Shown here: positions 5,495 through 10,796 of the stretch, piece by piece
Position numbering within the stretch: the stretch's first letter is position 1
Layout: each line of letters begins with the position of its first letter
Source of the DNA: JADJOY01 sp964450125
GTDB taxonomy: Bacteria > JADJOY01
Direction of reading: 5' to 3'
DNA: 10,796 nucleotides
Assembly (NCBI GenBank): GCA_964450125.1
Contig: CAYVDO010000285.1
Location: 1-10,796, forward strand
Program-made: the position numbers and the translations under genes
Notes under the pieces: generated by a model
What the model was told of the DNA's origin: nothing
Database searches by the model: none
The model's input: only the letters and a program-made list of their open reading frames with translations

Positions 5495-8400
5495 GTGAGA
5501 CGGAGCGTCGGCCTGGCACTCGCTCTCGCGGGCTTGCTCGTGGCGACGAGCGTGGGTGCGTCGCGCGCCGTGGAGGCGGCCGCTGAAGGAGGCGGGGCGG
5601 CGTTGCACGTCCTCTCGGTTCTCGACGACGACGTCACCGACTGGATCGTCGCCGATTTCACCGCGCACACCGGGATTCGCGTCGAGCGACCACTCGGGAG
5701 ACGTTCCAGCCTCGAGGCCTTCACGTACTTCGAACAGCGTCGCGGATCGCCGGAGGTGAGCGTGATCCTGGGCGGACCGGGTGTCGCGTGGGCCGGAGCC
5801 GCCGCGAACGGCCTGCTCGAGCGCTACGACTCGCCGGAGCTCGCCGCGTTCGGCCCGCCCGCCGATCCGGAACACCGTTGGTTCGGTTTTTATCGCGGCA
5901 CGCTGGCGTTCGTGACGCTCCGCGAGGGTGGAATCCCGGCGCCACGGGTGTGGTCGGATCTGTTGCGTACGGACGGACCCGAGCTGCGCGTGGCGCTCGC
6001 CAACCCCGCCACGTCGGGTACGGCGTTGGCGGTGGTCACGTCGCTGGTCACGCTCATGGGCGAGGACGCAGCGTTTCGCTACCTCGCCGCTGTCGACCGC
6101 CGCGTGATCGAGCATCCGTCCGCGGGCGCCGCGGTGATCCATCTGGTCAGCGAAGGAATCGCCAACGTCGGCATCGCGCTCGACCACGACGTCGCGCGCG
6201 AGATGCGCCGCGGTGTACCGCTGGTGATCTCGTATCCCGCCGATGGCGCGGCTGCCGAGATCGGTGGCGTGGGGATCCTTCGCGAAGCACCCGAGCCGGA
6301 CGCGGCGAGGCGATTCGTCGATCGTCTGCTCTCGCGCGAGTTCCAAGAGCAGCTGGCTTCGAGCGACGTGGTGCTATTCGAGCCACTGCGCGAAGGTGTC
6401 GGGTCCCAGCGTTGGCGACGCGACCTACCGCAGCCACGGCGGGTGCTGATGGAGCCATCGACGGCAGCCGGAGCGCGCGAGCGGCTCCTGGAGCGGTGGA
6501 ATCGCGAGATCGTCGCCGTTCGCGCCGCCGAGCAACCCGCGCCGGCGATGCGGCTCGAACCGGTCGTGGCCCGTACGGCTCCTGGGGCGCGCGCCGTGGA
6601 TGGCGAGCTGGTGCTCGATCTCGCCGTGGTGGCGTCGGCGCTGGCGGTCTACGGTCTGCTGCGCCGCCGCACCACGCTCGTGCCGCGCTTCCTCACGCTG
6701 GTGCTGCTGGCCGTGCTGATCACGGCGCTGGGAATCGATCGATTCGCCGTTCGACTCGAACGGCGCGCGAGCCAGGAGCATCGCGAAGTGCAGGCGCGCA
6801 CCGCGACCGAGCTTCTCGCCGAGGAATCGGCCGTGGATCTGATCGCTCGCAACGTGGCGGCGATCGCCGCACGAGTGGAGAAACTCTTCCGCTATTTCCC
6901 GGGCGAGCTGGCGGAGGTGGAGATCGTGGACGCGTCTGGCGCGCGGCTCATGCGTGCCATCTGGCACGGCGAACGGGAAGGCGGACGCGTCGAGTGGCTG
7001 CAGCGCAGCGGGCCGCAGCGCGACCTCGCCCCGGTCACGAGCGCGGCGAGTGGGCAGGCAGCCACCCGGCTCGCCGCCTCGTTCGACCCTCGCCGCGGCC
7101 GCGAGATGTTGTTGGTGGTGGCGCCGATGGTCGCATACGACGCCCGTCGCGGTGAGGTGCGCGCGACGTTCGAGCCGAGCGCGTCCGAGCCCATGGCGCG
7201 CACCAGCACGCGGAATCTGCTGTGGGTCGCCCTCGCTGCGAGCCTGGTCGGGGCACTCGCCATCAGCTTGTTCGTCGGCCGCGAGATCGTGGCGCCACTC
7301 GGCCGGCTGCGGGAGTGCATGGCGCGGGTGGCCGGCGGCGATCTCGCCGCCGAGGTGGATCGTCGCGACCGTGTGCGGCGAGACGAGATCGCCCTGGTCG
7401 CGACCGCGTTCGGAGGGCTGCTCGCGGCTTTCCGCAACGTCGTCGCCGACACGGGCCTGGCTTCGGCGGAGCTCGAGGTGTCGGTGGCCGAGCTCGAACG
7501 TCATGCTGCGGTGCTCGACTCGCGAGGCGGGCGGCAGCGGCGCGAGGGCGAGCTCGAATCCGGGGATCAAGAAGTGTTGGCGGAGCGCCTCGCGACCTTG
7601 CGTTGCTCACTCGGGGAGATCCGGCACGGGCTCGGGGAGGCGCAGGCGTTCGTCGAGGACGGCGAGCACGCGTTCCGTCACGCAAGCGAGATCCTCGGTC
7701 GTGCCGTCGCCGGAAGCGCGACGGCGGGTTCCGCGTTCAGCGAAGTGGCTGCCGCTGCGCCGCGAGTCGACGAGGGCTTGCAGGTGATAGCGACACGGGC
7801 GCGCGAGGCCGGCGAGACGATCGGTGTCGCGCTCAACGGCGTGGCGCTGCTGGTCGACCGCTCCCGCGCGCTCGCCGAAACGCGCGGGGAAGCGCAGGGC
7901 AGCCTCATCCGCAGTCGCATGCTGTTGCACTCGACCCTCGACGGACTTTCGAGCGCCGCTGGCACCATCTCGGAGTTCGTCACGTTGGGTCGCGAGCTCG
8001 GCACCCGCGCGTATCAGGTGGGATATCTGGTCAAGCTCATCGGGGAGGCGAGCGAGGAGATCGGCGTGCTGGCGCTCAACGCGGCGATCCTGGCGGCGCA
8101 AGCGGGGCCGGATGGCGCGAGCTTCGGCGTGGTCGCGGAGGAGATGCGCGTGCTGGCGGCGCGTGCCGAGCAAGAAGCGCTCGATGCCGACGCGATCTTG
8201 CACGCCGTCGAGCGTGACGTGGAGCGCGCCATGACCGCCGCCGCCGAAGGCCAGCAGAGCGTGGGGCTGGCATTGGGTGCGGCGAACCAGATGGACGTGA
8301 GCCTCGATGCGGTCGAGTCGCGCATGACCGAGGCGGTTGGGTTGGTGGGCGCCATCAGCGCATCCACGGAGGATCAAGAGCGAGGCGGGCGGTCGCTGCT

Positions 8401-8791
8401 CGAGGCCGTCCACGAGATCGAGGATCGAGCCGAGAGCACGTTCGCCGAGAGCCGCCGTCACGTTGCGGCGCTCGACGAGCTTCGGGTCGCAGTCGCCACG
8501 GTCGCTCAAGCCGTGCGCGATGCGGCGGAGGCGGCGCGGCGCGAAGCGGAGCGCGGCGGTCCGGCACGAGAGGGGCTCCAGCGCGCTGGCGCGCAGGGGC
8601 TCGCCGCGGAAACCACGGTGGACGAGGTCTCCTCCCTCGTCGGGCGCAGCCGAGATCGAGCTATGCTCGGCGCTTCGTGGGCGGCGGAGCAGCACGAGTT
8701 GGCGCGAACGGTTGCCACGACGACGCAGCGGCTGGCGCGTGGTTCGGAGCGGCTGCGGGCAATCGTGGCGCGCTTCGCGTCGCGGGGCTGA
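5495..8791 (+). CDS. Chemoreceptor with fused periplasmic solute-binding domain
   Basis: This is a 1098-residue membrane sensor. Signal sequence at 1-25. Type-2 solute-binding domain at about 37-330, of the iron/phosphonate/polyamine group: WFGFYRGTLAFV, then NPATSGT at 170-176, then DAARRFVDRLLSREFQEQL. TM helices at about 372-389 and 399-419 are joined by an Arg-rich cytoplasmic turn. A second periplasmic domain spans about 420-573, then TM3 at 574-595. HAMP at about 596-649 (Pro601; GGDL; DEI at 630-632). Long signalling coiled coil with the hairpin tip at about 849-890 (LALNAAI then FGVVAEEM). The positive-inside rule gives a consistent topology with both sensory parts outside. The tip departs from the usual chemoreceptor consensus (see findings). 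GTG start with GAGG 8 nt upstream, 22 bp after the acyltransferase, so probably co-transcribed. It should relay binding of a small solute to a CheA/CheW-type pathway; ligand and output are unknown, and no che gene is in the window. Confidence 0.88.
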   Translation: MRRSVGLALALAGLLVATSVGASRAVEAAAEGGGAALHVLSVLDDDVTDWIVADFTAHTGIRVERPLGRRSSLEAFTYFEQRRGSPEVSVILGGPGVAWAGAAANGLLERYDSPELAAFGPPADPEHRWFGFYRGTLAFVTLREGGIPAPRVWSDLLRTDGPELRVALANPATSGTALAVVTSLVTLMGEDAAFRYLAAVDRRVIEHPSAGAAVIHLVSEGIANVGIALDHDVAREMRRGVPLVISYPADGAAAEIGGVGILREAPEPDAARRFVDRLLSREFQEQLASSDVVLFEPLREGVGSQRWRRDLPQPRRVLMEPSTAAGARERLLERWNREIVAVRAAEQPAPAMRLEPVVARTAPGARAVDGELVLDLAVVASALAVYGLLRRRTTLVPRFLTLVLLAVLITALGIDRFAVRLERRASQEHREVQARTATELLAEESAVDLIARNVAAIAARVEKLFRYFPGELAEVEIVDASGARLMRAIWHGEREGGRVEWLQRSGPQRDLAPVTSAASGQAATRLAASFDPRRGREMLLVVAPMVAYDARRGEVRATFEPSASEPMARTSTRNLLWVALAASLVGALAISLFVGREIVAPLGRLRECMARVAGGDLAAEVDRRDRVRRDEIALVATAFGGLLAAFRNVVADTGLASAELEVSVAELERHAAVLDSRGGRQRREGELESGDQEVLAERLATLRCSLGEIRHGLGEAQAFVEDGEHAFRHASEILGRAVAGSATAGSAFSEVAAAAPRVDEGLQVIATRAREAGETIGVALNGVALLVDRSRALAETRGEAQGSLIRSRMLLHSTLDGLSSAAGTISEFVTLGRELGTRAYQVGYLVKLIGEASEEIGVLALNAAILAAQAGPDGASFGVVAEEMRVLAARAEQEALDADAILHAVERDVERAMTAAAEGQQSVGLALGAANQMDVSLDAVESRMTEAVGLVGAISASTEDQERGGRSLLEAVHEIEDRAESTFAESRRHVAALDELRVAVATVAQAVRDAAEAARREAERGGPAREGLQRAGAQGLAAETTVDEVSSLVGRSRDRAMLGASWAAEQHELARTVATTTQRLARGSERLRAIVARFASRG

Positions 8792-8887
8792 TCTTCGCTG
8801 CGTGTAGCCGATTCGACCTTCGCGAGCGAGGAACCGAGCGTCGGCCGGTCGGTGTGAGTCGGCCCGTCGCGCGAAGCGAGTAGACGA
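8792..8887. other. Intergenic gap, no clear promoter or terminator
   Basis: These 96 bp separate the receptor gene from the ABC-2 exporter. They contain short GC-rich inverted repeats (for example GGCCG with CGGCC about 12 nt apart, and CTTCGCG with CGCGAAG farther apart), but no T-run after a stem and no recognisable -35/-10 pair. Whether the exporter is co-transcribed with the receptor cannot be decided from the sequence. Confidence 0.5.
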
Positions 8888-9853
8888 GTGAAGAAGACGA
8901 ACGACGACGAGATGGGAGAGCCAGCGCTGGTGTCGCGGGGACTGACGCGGCGCTTTGGCGATTTCACGGCCGTGGACGGCATCGACCTCGAGCTGGGGCG
9001 TGGCGAGATCTTCGGATTTCTCGGACCCAACGGCGCCGGGAAGACCACCACGATCCGCATCCTGTGCGGCATCCTGGCGCCCACCACCGGCAGCGCCACC
9101 GTGCTCGGCTACGACGTGGCCCGCGATCCGGAAGCGGTCAAGCGCCGCATCGGCTACGTGTCGCAGCAATTCGGGCTCTACGGCGATCTCTCGGTGGACG
9201 AGAACGTGCGCTTCTACGCCGACATCTACGGCGCCACCGATCGCGACTACCGAGAGCATCTGCTCGAGCACTACGGCTTCGCGGACAAACGCCGACGGCT
9301 GGCGGGCGCCCTCTCCGGCGGCTTCAAGCAGCGCTTGGCGCTGGTGTGTGCGCTCACCCACAAGCCCAAGCTCGTGTTCCTCGACGAGCCGACGGCCGGC
9401 GTCGATCCCGTGACCCGCAAGGAGCTCTGGGATCTCTTTTACAGCCTCACCGGCGACGGTACGACCCTCTTCGTGACCACCCACTACATGGAAGAAGCCG
9501 AGCGCTGCGATCGCGTCGCGTTCATCTTCCGCGGCCGGCTGGTGCTCAACGACGCACCCGATCGCGTGAAGGCGCACCTCGGCGAGCGCGATCTATTCCA
9601 CGTCCGCTGTCGATACGATCCCGGTCTCGTGGAGCGCGCCCGCGCGCTCCCGGGTGTGGAGACGGTGAACCAGTTCGGGACCACGCTCAGGCTGGTGGTG
9701 GAGCGGGGACGCTACACGCCGGCGAGCCTCGCCCGAGATCTCGCTCACCGCGAGGTCACGGCGCAGCACATCTATCCCACCGAGCCCACCATGGAGGACG
9801 TGTTCGTGAATCTCACGAGCCGACTCGCCGCGGAAGCCGAGGCCGCGTCATGA
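8888..9853 (+). CDS. ABC-2 type exporter ATP-binding protein (YbhF/DrrA-like)
   Basis: This is the ATPase of an ABC-2 exporter (321 residues). Motifs: Walker A GPNGAGKTT at 46-54, Q-loop Gln93-Gln94 in GYVSQQFGLY, signature LSGGFKQRL at 142-150, Walker B LVFLDEPTAGVDP at 162-174 and switch His199 in TTHYMEEAERCD. The signature has Phe where most ABC proteins have Gln; this position varies in the ABC-2 drug-export group. A C-terminal extension from about 230, ending EPTMEDVFVNLTSRL, is typical of YbhF, DrrA and similar proteins and suits linear drug- or lipid-type export. The GTG start at 8888 has a poor ribosome site; an ATG at 8912 (residue 9) is possible and would lose no domain. The stop overlaps the permease start by 4 bp (ATGA), showing a coupled pair. 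Substrate unknown. Confidence 0.94.
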   Translation: MKKTNDDEMGEPALVSRGLTRRFGDFTAVDGIDLELGRGEIFGFLGPNGAGKTTTIRILCGILAPTTGSATVLGYDVARDPEAVKRRIGYVSQQFGLYGDLSVDENVRFYADIYGATDRDYREHLLEHYGFADKRRRLAGALSGGFKQRLALVCALTHKPKLVFLDEPTAGVDPVTRKELWDLFYSLTGDGTTLFVTTHYMEEAERCDRVAFIFRGRLVLNDAPDRVKAHLGERDLFHVRCRYDPGLVERARALPGVETVNQFGTTLRLVVERGRYTPASLARDLAHREVTAQHIYPTEPTMEDVFVNLTSRLAAEAEAAS

Positions 9854-10796
9854 CCCTCGGCTACCTCGCGGTGGTGCGGAAGGAGTTCACGCACATTCGG
9901 CGCGAGCCGCGAATGCTCTCGTTCATCTTCATGGGACCGCTGCTCTTCCTGCTGCTCTTCGGCTACGCGCTGCGGCTGCAGCTCGAAAACGTGCCGATGG
10001 CGGTCTGGAACCAAGACCCGAAGAGCATTCTGTCGATGCAGATCGAGGATCGGCTGGCCGGCACGGGTTACTTCCGGCTTCATCCGGTGACGAGCCTGGA
10101 AGAGCTCGAGCACGAGCTGCTCGATGGACGCGCCCGCGCTGCCATCCACATCCCGCCGGACCTGTCGGAAAAGCTCTTCGACGGGGAGCGCGCCACGGTG
10201 ACGCTCTACGTCGATGGCACGATGCCGGCGATCGCCACTGCAACCAAGGGCGAGGGCGGCGTTCTCGCTGGCGACGAGCTCAGCGCACAGCTCCACTTCG
10301 ATCCGCCCGATGCGCCGCCGCGCAAGCTCGCCAAACGGCCGCTGATCGTGGAGCAGAAGGTCCTCTACAACCCCGATCTGCGCGACCAGGATTTCTTCCT
10401 GCCGGGCGTGATCGGCTTGCTCATCATGCAGGTGGCGCTGGTGCTCACCTCGACCGCGCTGGTGCGCGAGCGCGAGTACAAGACCTTCGAGCAGCTCATC
10501 GTGACGCCGGTGAGCGGCACCGGCCTGATACTCGGCAAGATCACACCGTACGCAGTGATCGCGTTCCTCGACGCCGTGCTGGTGGTATCGGTCGCGCACT
10601 TCTGGTTCCACGTTCCGATCGCGGGGAGCGTCGTGCTCCTGGGGCTCTTGGTGGTGCTCTTCGTGGCCGGAATCCTGTCTCTCGGCATGGTGCTCTCGAG
10701 CTTCGCCGAGACGCAGCAGCAGGCGATGTTCTACGCGGTCTTCGTGCTCATCCCGTCGCTGCTGCTCTCCGGCTTCGTGTTCCCGATCGAAGCGAT
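9850..10796 (+). CDS. ABC-2 type exporter permease (YbhR/YbhS-like, 3' end cut by window edge)
   Basis: This is the membrane subunit for the ATPase just upstream. The open frame runs 315 codons without a stop to the right edge; family members have about 370 residues, so roughly 55 are missing. Order: a cytoplasmic amphipathic start (VVRKEFTHIRREPRML, typical of the family), TM1 at about 23-42, an extracytoplasmic domain at 43-182 ending in the characteristic YNPDLRDQDFFLPG, TM2 at about 183-205, the coupling loop EREYKTFEQLIVTPVS at 207-222, TM3 at about 228-250, TM4 at about 258-285 and a last visible helix reaching LLLSGFVFPIEA. The ATG overlaps the ATPase stop, so translation is coupled. 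YbhF-type systems often have a second permease and a HlyD-type adaptor; neither is visible here and they may lie to the right. Confidence 0.93.
   Translation, partial: MTLGYLAVVRKEFTHIRREPRMLSFIFMGPLLFLLLFGYALRLQLENVPMAVWNQDPKSILSMQIEDRLAGTGYFRLHPVTSLEELEHELLDGRARAAIHIPPDLSEKLFDGERATVTLYVDGTMPAIATATKGEGGVLAGDELSAQLHFDPPDAPPRKLAKRPLIVEQKVLYNPDLRDQDFFLPGVIGLLIMQVALVLTSTALVREREYKTFEQLIVTPVSGTGLILGKITPYAVIAFLDAVLVVSVAHFWFHVPIAGSVVLLGLLVVLFVAGILSLGMVLSSFAETQQQAMFYAVFVLIPSLLLSGFVFPIEA

Noticed and set aside
3156..5498. A 780-codon plus-strand open frame running antisense to the adaptor and into the acyltransferase in another frame.
   Set aside because: It crosses well-supported genes on both strands, is rich in Arg, Asp, His and Gly with no recognisable domain, and is the usual by-product of stop-poor high-GC sequence.
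8655..8670. A TATGCT box followed by ATG within the end of the receptor gene, resembling a promoter and start.
   Set aside because: There is no -35 match upstream, the receptor frame continues through it to a typical chemoreceptor C-terminus, and no separate gene of sensible length starts there.
8792..8887. A possible intrinsic terminator after the receptor gene.
   Set aside because: Short inverted repeats are present but the stems are weak, loops long, and no T-run follows.
7607..9577. A 656-codon minus-strand open frame across the receptor tail and the ABC-2 ATPase.
   Set aside because: It is antisense to two genes with intact family motifs, spans their intergenic gap, and its translation shows no domain.

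Overview
The window is about two-thirds G+C. It is densely coded, with one stretch of divergent transcription and no RNA gene, insertion sequence, phage gene or CRISPR array that I can see. Many GTG starts, 4-bp stop/start overlaps, Gram-negative-type export machinery (periplasmic adaptor plus MacB-like permease) and a very long chemoreceptor suggest a high-GC Gram-negative bacterium. Myxococcota or a related former deltaproteobacterium is my best guess, but that is inference and no marker gene here proves it.

Left half (1-4589, minus strand): one tightly packed operon read right to left. It encodes a MacA/HlyD-type periplasmic adaptor, a LolD/MacB-type ATPase and a MacB/FtsX-type permease. 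Together these form an ABC efflux or secretion pump of the tripartite kind with the MacB ATPase and permease on separate chains. The last gene is a GH3-family acyl-adenylate/amide synthetase, cut by the left edge of the window. ATPase and permease genes overlap by 4 bp, and the GH3 gene starts 10 bp after the permease stop with its own Shine-Dalgarno. No TolC-type outer-membrane factor is present in the window.

Centre (4590-4695): a 106-bp divergent promoter region. The AT-rich box next to the rightward gene lies so close to its ATG that the transcript may be nearly leaderless.

Right half (4696-10796, plus strand): first a stand-alone acyltransferase with the catalytic fold of 2-oxoacid dehydrogenase E2 but no lipoyl domain. 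Then, 22 bp on, a 1098-residue receptor joins a type-2 periplasmic solute-binding protein to a membrane unit, a second periplasmic domain, HAMP and a chemoreceptor signalling hairpin with unusual tip residues. After a 96-bp gap comes an ABC-2 export system: a YbhF/DrrA-type ATPase, then an overlapping YbhR/YbhS-type permease cut by the right edge.

Taken together, the window holds two exporters, two enzymes that handle activated acyl groups (GH3 and the E2-like acyltransferase) and one sensor. A possible reading is manufacture, export and sensing of an acyl conjugate, but only the operon spacing and shared promoter region support it. The most unusual object is the binding-protein/chemoreceptor fusion.
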